NCBI GenBank assembly: GCA_020639135.1
Contig: JACKHE010000001.1
Location: 434,001-498,000, forward strand
Direction of reading: 5' to 3'
From: Phycisphaeraceae bacterium
GTDB taxonomy: Bacteria > Planctomycetota > Phycisphaerae > Phycisphaerales > UBA1924
Length of the DNA stretch: 64,000 bases
This document shows positions 38,013-45,983 of the stretch, one piece after another. The notes below the pieces were generated by a model that made no database searches, was not told the DNA's origin, and saw nothing but the letters and a program-made list of their open reading frames with translations. The number at the start of each line of letters is the position of its first letter. Positions within the stretch are counted from its first letter, which is position 1. Made by a program: the position numbers and the translations under genes.

Positions 38013-38585
38013 ATGATGGCCTGGATCGCGAAGCAATCGGGGACGATGGCGGTGGAGCGTCGGGCGACGCCCTACCTGACGGACTCGATGAAATCGGAGC
38101 TGACGGAGCGGTACCTACCCCGGTTCGAGACAAAGCGGGGGGCGCTGATCCCGGCGCTGCACATGATCCAGCACCACTACACGTGGATCCCGCTGCAGGC
38201 GATGGAGGAGATCGCCGAGTTCCTGGGGCTGACGCCGGCGGAGGTGATCGACTGCGCGAGCTTCTACGAGGAGTTTCATCTCAAGCCGCGGGGCGAGCAC
38301 ATGATCGCGGTGTGCCGGTCGATCGCGTGCGAGTTCTGCGATCACAAGGCGATCACTGATGTGTGCCGGGAGAAGCTCGGGATCGAGGTCGGCGAGACGA
38401 CGGCGGACGGGAAGTTCTCGCTGGTGGAGCTGGAGTGCCTGGGTTCCTGCGGGTCGGCGCCGGTGGCGCTGATCGACGAGGACCTGCACGAGTGGCTGAC
38501 GCCGGAGACGATCGGGAAGGCGATCGATGCGGTCAAGAGCGGGAAGAAACCGGAGGTGGAGGTTTCGACGAGTGATCTGAGTTGA
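38013..38585 (+). CDS. nuoE: NADH-quinone oxidoreductase subunit E
   Basis: 190 residues, the 24-kDa thioredoxin-like [2Fe-2S] subunit of complex I that sits beside the NADH-binding subunit. The cluster ligands are visible as CRSIAC (about residues 101 and 106) and CLGSC (about 142 and 146). RGALIPALHMIQHHYTWIPL and ASFYEEFHLKPRGEHMI are typical of the family. The start is chosen at ATG 38013 (38016 is equally possible), preceded by GGAG; an upstream ATG at 37932 would translate the repeat. It is separated from nuoD by about 1.8 kb of other genes and repeats. Confidence 0.94.
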   Translation: MMAWIAKQSGTMAVERRATPYLTDSMKSELTERYLPRFETKRGALIPALHMIQHHYTWIPLQAMEEIAEFLGLTPAEVIDCASFYEEFHLKPRGEHMIAVCRSIACEFCDHKAITDVCREKLGIEVGETTADGKFSLVELECLGSCGSAPVALIDEDLHEWLTPETIGKAIDAVKSGKKPEVEVSTSDLS

Positions 38586-38593
38586 ATGGGGAG

Positions 38594-38630
38594 CCCCTCT
38601 CCCCGGCCCTCTCCCGGAGGGAGAGGGAGG
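38594..38630 (+). repeat. Family B repeat supplying a ribosome site
   Basis: CCCCTCTCCCCGGCCCTC, then CCGGAGGGAGAGGGAGG. The purine-rich right arm ends 7 bases before the ATG of the 73-residue gene and is the only Shine-Dalgarno-like sequence there. Confidence 0.75.
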
Positions 38631-38637
38631 CAGACGC

Positions 38638-38859
38638 ATGAGTGATCCGCAGGATAAGGTCGGGTTGGCCCGGAGCGTGGGGCGGTTCTGGGGGCACGTG
38701 CTCCGGGGCGTGAAGGCGGACGTTCGGAAGGAACGTCAAGAAGTTCGGCGGGAGACGGAGGTTCGGGAGAACGTCGAGACGCCGATGGGCAAGGCGACGC
38801 TGCGGCGGACGGTGGTGGAAGAGATCGAGTTCAACGGCACTGCGGAGAAGGCGGACTGA
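38638..38859 (+). CDS. Small charged protein between nuoE and nuoF
   Basis: 73 residues, strongly charged, mostly helical by composition (ADVRKERQEVRRETEVRENV), then a beta-like end (TLRRTVVEEIEFNG). It has no signal peptide or membrane helix. Its stop overlaps the nuoF start (TGATG), so it is translationally coupled to nuoF and probably real. The ribosome site comes from the family B repeat. No known complex I subunit matches. Confidence 0.65.
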   Translation: MSDPQDKVGLARSVGRFWGHVLRGVKADVRKERQEVRRETEVRENVETPMGKATLRRTVVEEIEFNGTAEKAD

Positions 38860-40256
38860 TGACCTGGGAACCGAAGATGAAGGCGCCGGCGCTGACGAAG
38901 AACATCCCCACGATGCCCTTCGGGGACCCGCGGGACCGGCGCACCGTTTCCTACGAGGCGTACCGCAAGACCGGCGGGTACAAGGCGCTGGAGAAGGCGC
39001 TGGGCATGGCGCCGGGCGACGTGACCGAGGAGGTCAAGGGGTCGCAGCTGCGCGGGCGCGGCGGCGCGGGATTCCCGACGGGGCTCAAGTGGACGTTCCT
39101 GCCCAAGGCGGAGGACATCAACAACGTCGGGACGCGGTACCTGGCGGTGAACGCGGACGAGTCGGAGCCCGGCACATTCAAGGACCGGCTGCTCATGGAC
39201 TTCGATCCGCACCTGCTGCTCGAGGGGATCGCGATCTGCTGCTACGCGTGCCGGATCGAGAAGGCGTTCATCTACATCCGCGGCGAGTACCACCACCAGG
39301 CGAAGGTGCTCGAGCGCGCGATCCAGGAGGCGTACGACAACGGGATCTTCGGCGGCAAGGGGCTGCTCGGCGGCGCGGCGACGCAGACGGGAGCGCCGTG
39401 GAAGGTCGAGTGCTACGTGCATCGGGGCGCGGGGGCGTACGTGTGCGGCGAGGAGACGGCGCTGCTGGAATCCATCGAGGGCAAGCGGGGCTGGCCGCGG
39501 ATCAAGCCGCCCTTCCCGGCGATCGAGGGTCTGTTCGGCAAGCCGACGATCATCAACAACGTCGAGACGATCGCGCACCTGCCGTCGATCATCGAGCACG
39601 GGCACGAATGGTTCACGGCGCAGGGGTGCGCCAGCACGATCGGCGGGCCGCCCTCGTTCGGCACCAAGCTGATGGGCGTGTCGGGGCACGTGGAGAAGCC
39701 GGGCGTTTTCGAGTGCGACCTGGGGATCCCGCTGCGGACGCTGGTCGAGGACTACTGCGGAGGCATGCGGGGCGGGAAGAAGTTCAAGGCGGCGATCCCG
39801 GGCGGCGTGGCGATGGGGATGCTGGGGACGGACCAGTTCGACGCGGAGCTCGATTTCGACATCGGGCGCAAGTACAACGTGCTGGGGCTGGGGACGGCGT
39901 GCCCGACGATCTTCGACGAGGACACGGACATGGTGGCGGTGGCGCGGAACATCGCGCGGTTCTTCAGCCACGAGAGCTGCGGCCAGTGCACGCCGTGCCG
40001 GGAGGGCAGCCAGTGGGTGTACAAGCTGCTGTGCCGGATCGAGCAGGGCGACGCGCGGACGAAGGACCTGGACCTGACGCAGGAGATCGCGACGACGATG
40101 GGCGCGATGCCGGGGACGACGATCTGCGGGCTTGCGGACGGGACGAACTGGGCGGTTCGGACGATCCTGAACAAGTTCCGGGGGGAGTTCGAGAGCCGGG
40201 TCAGGCCGACGTTCGTGCCGGTGACGGCGAGCGTGGGGGCGATGGTGAATGGTTAA
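38859..40256 (+). CDS. nuoF: NADH-quinone oxidoreductase subunit F
   Basis: 465 residues, the NADH- and FMN-binding subunit of complex I. The nucleotide/FMN site includes RGRGGAGFPTGLKW (65-78) and NADESEPGTFKDR. The N3 [4Fe-4S] cluster ligands are ESCGQCTPCREG (about 371-382) and the later Cys in TTICGLADG (about 424). Length is normal. The start overlaps the preceding stop by one base. Downstream, where nuoG would be expected, a minus-strand low-GC gene starts immediately (2 bases after the stop), so the cluster is broken here. NuoG and the membrane subunits must lie elsewhere. Confidence 0.96.
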   Translation: MTWEPKMKAPALTKNIPTMPFGDPRDRRTVSYEAYRKTGGYKALEKALGMAPGDVTEEVKGSQLRGRGGAGFPTGLKWTFLPKAEDINNVGTRYLAVNADESEPGTFKDRLLMDFDPHLLLEGIAICCYACRIEKAFIYIRGEYHHQAKVLERAIQEAYDNGIFGGKGLLGGAATQTGAPWKVECYVHRGAGAYVCGEETALLESIEGKRGWPRIKPPFPAIEGLFGKPTIINNVETIAHLPSIIEHGHEWFTAQGCASTIGGPPSFGTKLMGVSGHVEKPGVFECDLGIPLRTLVEDYCGGMRGGKKFKAAIPGGVAMGMLGTDQFDAELDFDIGRKYNVLGLGTACPTIFDEDTDMVAVARNIARFFSHESCGQCTPCREGSQWVYKLLCRIEQGDARTKDLDLTQEIATTMGAMPGTTICGLADGTNWAVRTILNKFRGEFESRVRPTFVPVTASVGAMVNG

Positions 40257-41250
40257 ATTATTTCAATAGCCCGCCGCGCTGAAATGACTCTCGGAGCGAT
40301 CTAATAGCCATAGTTCGATACGGTTTATTTGTGTCAAAATGAATCACGTCGCAGTATTGAGTTGTGCTTGGTCCAATCCCTCGAACCAATGCGTGCGCTG
40401 CAAAACGAATAACAACCCCCAGGTGAATTTTCGGATCTAATATATCGCGAATCACGTCGATATCTTTGGCCAGAAAATCGTCAGCATATCTGAGACAAGC
40501 TGCTCGCAGTTCAGCAGAGTTATTTACGGAGTATACCTTTCGGTAGGCTCCGATTGCCTGCGACAATTCGAGAGAAACAACACCCAACCCACCAGCTTTG
40601 CGAATCTGGCCGTCTGCTTGTTTTACATTTTGTTCCCAGTTTTTCGCACTTTTTACTCGTTTCACGGCGATTGCATACCGGAACTGGTTGATGTCACAGA
40701 TAATATCCGGCTCGCAAATCGTGATTGTTGCGCCACCCTGCTCCAAAGTGGCGGCAACAGAAAGTTCTTCTTGTGCGTCGCGTCCAAAGCTGTTGGTGTC
40801 ATTGTGTTCGGCTAGAACTGGATCTTTAACTATTCTTTTCAATCTGCGAATCGCTTCCGGGCGATTGTGGAAGTGAGAAAAAGTGTTTTTAATTCTGAGC
40901 AACTCGGCAGTTTCAAATCTCGAAATCAACTGAAGGCGCGCAGCTTTCTTGGTGTCTGGGCCTGGTTCGAACTCTCCTCTAGCTGTCCGTTCAAGTACGC
41001 GCTTAAAATGCGATAAACGACAGTGTTCTGACACGCGGATCCCTACAGTCTTCATCCAACAGATTATCTCGTCGATTGCGGCCATCTGATCGGCGATCTC
41101 TACATTCGAAAATTGCTCAATAAATTTACTGCCTGTCGTCAATTCTCGCACGGTTTGATCTCAATGAGGAAGGTAGTGTGTGTGGTGGCGTGGATCCTTT
41201 ATGGTAAATAAATTGACTATTGACATATCTGAAATTGTTCTTGTGGTCGA
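40256..41250. other. Low-GC island
   Basis: A stretch of visibly lower GC (near half) against about two thirds around it. It covers the 297-residue gene, its upstream region and the first 15-18 codons of the VOC gene. No transposase, direct repeat or tRNA flanks were seen. The right boundary is abrupt at about 41250. Confidence 0.7.
40258..41151 (-). CDS. Putative PD-(D/E)XK nuclease-like protein, horizontally acquired
   Basis: 297 residues from a GTG start. No family is recognised with confidence. The core EPDIICDINQFRYAIAVKRV has the spacing of a PD-(D/E)XK motif: Asp149 and Lys164, with Ala162 where Asp/Glu is usual, and a possible helix Glu at 128-129. After it comes QADGQIRKAGGLGVVSLELS, typical of the second half of such folds. 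An active restriction-type nuclease is therefore uncertain. A helical N-terminal half precedes it. Base and codon use differ sharply from the neighbours (AT-ending codons), and it runs against the nuo genes. A defence or island gene is plausible but unproven. Confidence 0.65.
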   Translation of the reverse strand: MRELTTGSKFIEQFSNVEIADQMAAIDEIICWMKTVGIRVSEHCRLSHFKRVLERTARGEFEPGPDTKKAARLQLISRFETAELLRIKNTFSHFHNRPEAIRRLKRIVKDPVLAEHNDTNSFGRDAQEELSVAATLEQGGATITICEPDIICDINQFRYAIAVKRVKSAKNWEQNVKQADGQIRKAGGLGVVSLELSQAIGAYRKVYSVNNSAELRAACLRYADDFLAKDIDVIRDILDPKIHLGVVIRFAAHALVRGIGPSTTQYCDVIHFDTNKPYRTMAIRSLRESFQRGGLLK

Positions 41251-41644
41251 TGATGTCCCGGCGTGCGCCGACTTCTACGAGTACGCGATCGGGATGATCC
41301 CCGACGGCGAGCGGACGGCTCGCGGAGATGGCGACGAGTGGGCGTGGTTCTGGACCGGGGCGCCTGGGGCTTCGGCTCGGCTGGCGCTTCGGAAGGGTTC
41401 GCTGCTGTTCGAGGAGCGGTCGCCTTTCCCGCCGGGGGAGCGGTTCGGGCGGGTGCACTTTGCGCTGGAGGTGGACCGGGCCGACCTGCCGGGGGCGATC
41501 GGGCGGCTTCGGGAGCACGGGGTGGAGGTGCTCATGGGGGAGGACGGCGAGCCGGTGCGGCTGGAGTGGATGAAGGCGGTGTCGGTGTACTGGTACGACC
41601 CGGCGGGGAATCTGGGGGAGTTCTGGTCGAGGGATGCTGGGTGA
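41201..41644 (+). CDS. VOC-family (glyoxalase/bleomycin-resistance-like) protein
   Basis: 147 residues, one VOC module: a beta start EIVLVVDDVPACADFYEYAIG, then GRVHFALEVDRADLPGAIGRL, and the closing YDPAGNLGEFW with a likely metal Glu. VOC proteins include lyases, dioxygenases and antibiotic-binding proteins; the substrate is not evident. The ATG at 41201 is preferred to 41180. The first 15-18 codons are AT-rich and belong to the low-GC island, while the rest is normal for this genome. The 5' end may therefore have been replaced or truncated when the island arrived. Confidence 0.85.
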   Translation: MVNKLTIDISEIVLVVDDVPACADFYEYAIGMIPDGERTARGDGDEWAWFWTGAPGASARLALRKGSLLFEERSPFPPGERFGRVHFALEVDRADLPGAIGRLREHGVEVLMGEDGEPVRLEWMKAVSVYWYDPAGNLGEFWSRDAG

Positions 41645-41657
41645 TGGGTGGGGGGAT

Positions 41658-41911
41658 CGTGGTAGAAATCGCTGGCGCGATTACTACCACGGCACCCGGC
41701 TGCGGGCGGTTTTTGGACCCCCTCACCCGAACCGCTTTGCGGATCGACCTCTCCCCCGGAGGGGAGAGGTGGGAAATCCGGTACTGATCGCGGCATGGCT
41801 GCGCCAAACCACGGCACCCAGCGGTATTGACTGAGCCCCTCTCCCCGGCCCTCTCCCAGCGGGAGAGGGGGGGTATCCGAGCCTTCGCTTCGCTCAGACT
41901 CGGCGTCCATC
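41658..41911 (+). repeat. Repeat cluster E, C, E, B, D filling a 370-base gap
   Basis: The gap 41645-42014 holds no credible gene. It contains E (41658-41699), C (41718-41772), E (41785-41820), B (41836-41872) and D (41877-41911) in series. Downstream, TACACT at 41961-41966 may be the -10 for ybeY. Confidence 0.78.
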
Positions 41912-42014
41912 TGAGGGCTTATCGGGGGTGGGTTTTTGTGGAATCGGGGGGGTTTGGGCGTACACTGGGGCTCGCCCAACTGTCCCCGGGTGAAGGGGAT
42001 GCGGGCGATGCACG

Positions 42015-42668
42015 ATGACTGGGGCTGACCCGGGGTCTGGAAACCCCCGGGTGTTTCTGGCCCTGCCGACGTCGATGACGCCACGATCGAACACCATGGA
42101 ACCGACGAACGCCGCCGCCTCGGACGCCTCGCGCGCCGGGAGCGCGGAGGACGAGCCCCCTCAGCCTCCGGGTGACGGCGCGATCGTTCTGGACATCACC
42201 GACACGACGGACTCGCTGACTCCGGCCCAGCTGGGCTGGCTGGAGGCGTTCGGCGTGCGCGCGATCGACGCCGCGGTGGGCGAGGCGGTCCCTGGGGCCG
42301 ATGGGCCGCACCGGGTGGAGCTGTCGCTGGTGGACGACGCGGTGATGTCGGAGCTGCACCTGGCGCACGGCGGGGTGGAGGGGACGACGGACGTGCTGAC
42401 GTTCGACCTTCGCGAGGGCGGGGAGGGTCCGCTGGAGGTCGAGGTGGTGGTGTGCCTGGACGAGGCTCGGCGGATGGCGGGGGACGAGCCGGTCGAGCGG
42501 GAGGCGCTGCTGTACCTGCTGCACGGGGCGCTGCACTGCCTGGGGTACGACGACCACGACCCGATGGAGTTTGCGCGGATGCACGAGCGGGAGGACGAGA
42601 TCCTGCGGTTGATCGGTGTGGGCGCGGTCTTCGATGACCGGAGGCCGTGCGCGGAGGAGGGGTCTTGA
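42015..42668 (+). CDS. ybeY: Endoribonuclease YbeY (16S rRNA maturation)
   Basis: 217 residues by the first ATG. The zinc motif HGALHCLGYDDH (170-181) followed by DPMEFARMHEREDEIL is the YbeY signature; the enzyme matures the 16S rRNA 3' end and acts in ribosome quality control. The N-terminal 60 residues or so are extra relative to compact YbeY proteins and low in conservation signs, so translation may begin at 42075 or 42096; no start has a clear ribosome site. The gene ends in a 4-base overlap (TTGA) with the CBS-domain gene, a common pairing (ybeY-corC). Confidence 0.92.
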   Translation: MTGADPGSGNPRVFLALPTSMTPRSNTMEPTNAAASDASRAGSAEDEPPQPPGDGAIVLDITDTTDSLTPAQLGWLEAFGVRAIDAAVGEAVPGADGPHRVELSLVDDAVMSELHLAHGGVEGTTDVLTFDLREGGEGPLEVEVVVCLDEARRMAGDEPVEREALLYLLHGALHCLGYDDHDPMEFARMHEREDEILRLIGVGAVFDDRRPCAEEGS

Positions 42669-43993
42669 ACGGGACGGCGCTGTGGATCGCGTTGCTGTCG
42701 GCCATCCTCGGGGGGGTGATGGCGGCGCTGCAGTTTGCGCTGGCGCACCTGTCGAAATCGAAGATGCGGCGCGTGCTGGCGGCGAAGAAGAAGCCAATCG
42801 ACATGGAGTCGATCCTGGACGACCCGGACGACTACGCGCTGGCGATGTCGATCCCGCGGCTGGTGTTCAACCTGACCACGGTGGCCGCGGCGGTCGTGTG
42901 GGCGGGTGGGATCGTCAGCGACGCGGGGGTGATCCGCTGGGCGTGGGTGGCGGCGGCGGTGGGGATGGCGGCGGCGCTGCTGTTCGTGGTGGGGGTTTCG
43001 ATCCCGCAGAGCGTGGCGTCGCACGCGGGCGAGCCGCTGGTGGTGCGGCTGCGCTGGCTGGTGCGGCTGGTGCACTTCTTCATGCGGCCGATCGTCCGGG
43101 CGTGCGACGCGGTGGACGAGATCGTCCGCCGGCTTGTGGGCGCGCAGGCGATGACCGAGGAGGAGGAGCTGGAGGAGGAGCTGCGGACGGTGGTCTCGGA
43201 GCGCGAGGAGGAGGGGCGCCTGGACGAGGCGGAGCGGGACATGATCGAGGCGGTCGTGGAGATGCGCACGACGGCGGTGAGCGAGATCATGCGGCCCCGG
43301 ACGGAGATCGAGGGGTTCGAGCTGACGGACGACCTGGGGTTCATCAAGGACTTCATCAACAAGGCGGGGCACAGCCGGATCCCGGTGTACGAGGGGGACC
43401 TGGACCACATCGTCGGGGTGCTGTACGCGAAGGACCTGCTGGCGTTCGTGGGCAACGGGTCGGAGAAGTTCGAGCTCAAGCCGATCCTGCGCGAGGCGCA
43501 GTTCATCCCGGAGACGAAGCCGGTGCGGGACGTGCTGGCGGAGTTCAAGACGGAGAAGGTGCACATGTCGATCGTGCTGGACGAGTACGGCGGCACGGCG
43601 GGGCTGGTGACGATCGAGGACGTGCTGGAGGAGCTGGTCGGGGACATCCAGGACGAGTACGAGCCGGAGGGCGAGACGGCGCCGGAGATCAGCGTGATGG
43701 CCGAGAGCCGGTGCGCGGAGGTGGAGGCGCGCGCGTACATCGACGACGTGAACGATGCGCTGGAGGAGATCGGCCTGGAGATCCCGGAGGACGACGACTA
43801 CGACACGGTGGGCGGGTTCGTGCTCTCGGCGCTGGGGCGGATCCCGTCGATGGGCGAGACGTTCCGCGCCAACGGGGTGGCGGTGAGCGTGCTCGAGGCG
43901 GAGCCCACGAAGGTGACGCGGGTTCGGATCGAGGCGGCGCCGGAGGAGCACGGGGAGGAAGCGGAGGGCGGGGAGCCGGGCGGGGGGAAGTGA
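42665..43993 (+). CDS. CNNM/CorC-HlyC-type membrane protein with CBS pair
   Basis: 442 residues from TTG 42665, chosen because GGAGGAGGGG lies just upstream and the codon overlaps the ybeY stop. The N-terminal DUF21 region has about four hydrophobic helices. A CBS pair follows (EIMRPRTEIEGFELTD, HSRIPVYEGDLDHIVGVLYA, MSIVLDEYGGTAGLVTIED). The end is a CorC/HlyC domain (TVGGFVLSALGRIPSMGE). The family is linked to magnesium/cobalt efflux or tolerance, with CBS domains sensing nucleotides. The alternative GTG at 42647 lies before the ribosome site and is less likely. Confidence 0.92.
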   Translation: MNGTALWIALLSAILGGVMAALQFALAHLSKSKMRRVLAAKKKPIDMESILDDPDDYALAMSIPRLVFNLTTVAAAVVWAGGIVSDAGVIRWAWVAAAVGMAAALLFVVGVSIPQSVASHAGEPLVVRLRWLVRLVHFFMRPIVRACDAVDEIVRRLVGAQAMTEEEELEEELRTVVSEREEEGRLDEAERDMIEAVVEMRTTAVSEIMRPRTEIEGFELTDDLGFIKDFINKAGHSRIPVYEGDLDHIVGVLYAKDLLAFVGNGSEKFELKPILREAQFIPETKPVRDVLAEFKTEKVHMSIVLDEYGGTAGLVTIEDVLEELVGDIQDEYEPEGETAPEISVMAESRCAEVEARAYIDDVNDALEEIGLEIPEDDDYDTVGGFVLSALGRIPSMGETFRANGVAVSVLEAEPTKVTRVRIEAAPEEHGEEAEGGEPGGGK

Positions 43994-44188
43994 GTGCGGG
44001 TTTTCACGCCGCCAAACTGCCCCGAGTGCGATTCGGATGATGTCCGGCTTGTGAAGTCGCTCTGGATCCTGCTGCTCACGGCGATGTCGGCGGTCGTGAC
44101 GCTGGTTACGCTGGTTGATCCATTGCGATTGCGTTGGCGATGCCTGGCTTGTGGGCATCGGTTTCGCAGGAGCGGGACGTATTCGTAG
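43994..44188 (+). CDS. Small membrane zinc-ribbon protein
   Basis: 64 residues from the GTG directly after the CBS gene stop. Two CXXC knuckles (NCPECDSDD at the start and RCLACGHRF near the end) flank one hydrophobic helix (LWILLLTAMSAVVTLVTLV). The arrangement suggests a zinc ribbon split by a membrane segment. No ribosome site other than the end of the upstream gene. Function unknown. Confidence 0.6.
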   Translation: MRVFTPPNCPECDSDDVRLVKSLWILLLTAMSAVVTLVTLVDPLRLRWRCLACGHRFRRSGTYS

Positions 44189-44227
44189 TGGGTTGGTGTG
44201 CGCCGCTGCGCGGCGGAGTTGATTGAG

Positions 44228-44380
44228 CCCCCTCACCCGATCCGATGCGCGGATCGGCCTCTCCCCCGGCGGGGAGAGGTGGGGATGCCCGAGCCTTCGC
44301 AGCGCTCTGACTCGGCGTCCACGGGGGTGTGACTGCTTGGGAAACATGGCCACGCGAAGCCGTGGCCATGGCACGCGCGG
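44228..44380 (+). repeat. Composite of repeat families C, D and E
   Basis: C at 44228-44284 (CCTCACCCGATCCGATGC, then CGGCGGGGAGAGGTGGG), D at 44288-44322 (CCCGAGCCTTCGCAGCGC, then TCTGACTCGGCGTCCACG) and E at 44341-44380 (ACATGGCCACGCGAAGCC, then GTGGCCATGGCACGCGCGG). They reach to within 6 bases of the cysS -10. Confidence 0.75.
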
Positions 44381-44385
44381 TGCGG

Positions 44386-44391
44386 TACCTT
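44386..44391 (+). promoter_or_regulatory. -10 hexamer TACCTT, likely leaderless start of cysS
   Basis: TACCTT ends 8 bases before the ATG at 44400; no Shine-Dalgarno site lies between. The end of the E repeat occupies the region where a -35 would be. Confidence 0.4.
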
Positions 44392-44399
44392 GATCGCGG

Positions 44400-45983
44400 A
44401 TGACGCTCTCGCTGCACAACACGCTGTCGGGGAAGCAGGAGGTGTTCCGGCCACTGGAGGCGGGGAGCGTCTCGTTCTATTCGTGCGGGCCGACGGTGTA
44501 CGACTATGCGCACATCGGGAACTTCCGGTCGTTCCTGCTGGGGGACACGCTGCGAAGGTGGCTGGAGTCGCCCCTGTGCGCGGCGGTTGACCCTTTGGGG
44601 AAGGCGACGGGGGGGTTCGGGTACGCCGTCACGCACGTGATGAACATCACCGACGTGGGGCACATGACCGACGACGCTGTCGCGGACGGTGGGGGCGAGG
44701 ACAAGATGGAGGCCGCGGCGGCGCGGCTCAAGGCGGCGAAGAAGGCGGGGAAGCTGCCCGAAGGGGTGGACGACATCGACCCGGGGGATCCCTACGCGAT
44801 CGCGGCGTTCTACGCGGGGGCGTTCATCGAGGACGCGAAGGCGCTGGGGATGCGGGTCGCGTTCGATGCGGACGCGGACCCGACGCTGCTGCCCAGGGCG
44901 TCGGAGCACGTCAAAGGGATGCTCGAGATCGTCATCGGGCTGCTGGAGAAGGGGTGCGCGTACCGGAAGGGTGACGCGGTGTACTTCGACACGCAGGCGT
45001 TCCCGGAGTACGGGGCGCTGAGTGGCAACACGCTGGACAAGATCAGGGAGGGCGCCGGGGGGCGTGTTTCGGAGGCGGAGCAATCCCAGAAGAAGCACCC
45101 GGCGGATTTCCTGCTGTGGAAGGCGGATTCGCGGCACCTGATGCGGTGGGACCCGTCGGCGCTGCTGGGGCGGGAGGTCGATCTGGGCGAGGGGTACCCG
45201 GGGTGGCACATCGAATGCTCGGCAATGGCGCTGGAACGGCTGGCGCCGATGGGGAGCGCGCACGCGGGGATGATCGATCTTCATTCGGGGGGCGAGGACA
45301 ACATCTTCCCGCACCACGAGTGCGAGATCGCGCAGTCGCGGTGCTACACGGGGAAGGAATCATTCGCGCGGTATTGGGTGCACGGTCGGCACCTGATGGT
45401 CGAGGGCGCGAAGATGAGCAAGAGCGCGGGGAACTTCTACACGCTGCGCGACCTGCTGGGCAGGGGGTTCGATCCGGCGGCGATCCGGCTGGAGCTGATC
45501 AAGACACACTACCGGAAGAACGCGAACTTCACGGAGCAGGGGCTTCGGGATTCGACGCGGATGATCGAGCGGTGGCGGCGGTTTGTGGAGTCCGGCGAAT
45601 CGTCTGGAGCTGAAGGTGAGCGGAACGCGGGCGTGATCGCGGCGTTCTCCGAGGCGATGAACGATGACCTGAACACGGCGGGCGCGATCGGCGCGGTCAA
45701 CGCGTGGGTCGGCGACACGGCGTCTCCCACGCGCGCGGACGCGGCGCTGCTGCGGGAGTTCGACGGCGTGTTCGGGACGCTGGGCCTGTCTGCGAGTGAA
45801 GCCGGCGGCGGGGATGATGAACTTGCCGGGAAGGTTGAGGCGTTGATCGAGCGTCGCACGGCGGCGAGGGCGGCGAAGGACTGGGGGGCCGCGGACGCGG
45901 TGCGGGACGAGTTGGCGGCGCTGGGGGTCGAGATCAAGGATGGTCCGGAGGGGACGACATGGGCACGGAAGGCGTCGCTGTGA
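44400..45983 (+). CDS. cysS: Cysteinyl-tRNA synthetase
   Basis: 527 residues, class I synthetase that charges tRNA-Cys. The HIGH motif is YAHIGNFRSF; the zinc site begins with YSCGPTVYDYAH and continues at HIECSAM and HHECEIAQS. The KMSKS motif is KMSKSAGNF. Compared with compact bacterial CysRS there is an insert of about 30 residues after the CP region (AAAARLKAAKKAGKLPEGVD), seen in other deep-branching bacteria. The C-terminal anticodon-binding part ends in the typical RTAARAAKDWGAADAVRDEL. Its stop overlaps tmk. Confidence 0.96.
   Translation: MTLSLHNTLSGKQEVFRPLEAGSVSFYSCGPTVYDYAHIGNFRSFLLGDTLRRWLESPLCAAVDPLGKATGGFGYAVTHVMNITDVGHMTDDAVADGGGEDKMEAAAARLKAAKKAGKLPEGVDDIDPGDPYAIAAFYAGAFIEDAKALGMRVAFDADADPTLLPRASEHVKGMLEIVIGLLEKGCAYRKGDAVYFDTQAFPEYGALSGNTLDKIREGAGGRVSEAEQSQKKHPADFLLWKADSRHLMRWDPSALLGREVDLGEGYPGWHIECSAMALERLAPMGSAHAGMIDLHSGGEDNIFPHHECEIAQSRCYTGKESFARYWVHGRHLMVEGAKMSKSAGNFYTLRDLLGRGFDPAAIRLELIKTHYRKNANFTEQGLRDSTRMIERWRRFVESGESSGAEGERNAGVIAAFSEAMNDDLNTAGAIGAVNAWVGDTASPTRADAALLREFDGVFGTLGLSASEAGGGDDELAGKVEALIERRTAARAAKDWGAADAVRDELAALGVEIKDGPEGTTWARKASL

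Noticed and set aside
41827..42018. Short open frame through the B and D repeats
   Set aside because: It is made entirely of repeat units and has no ribosome site or protein features.
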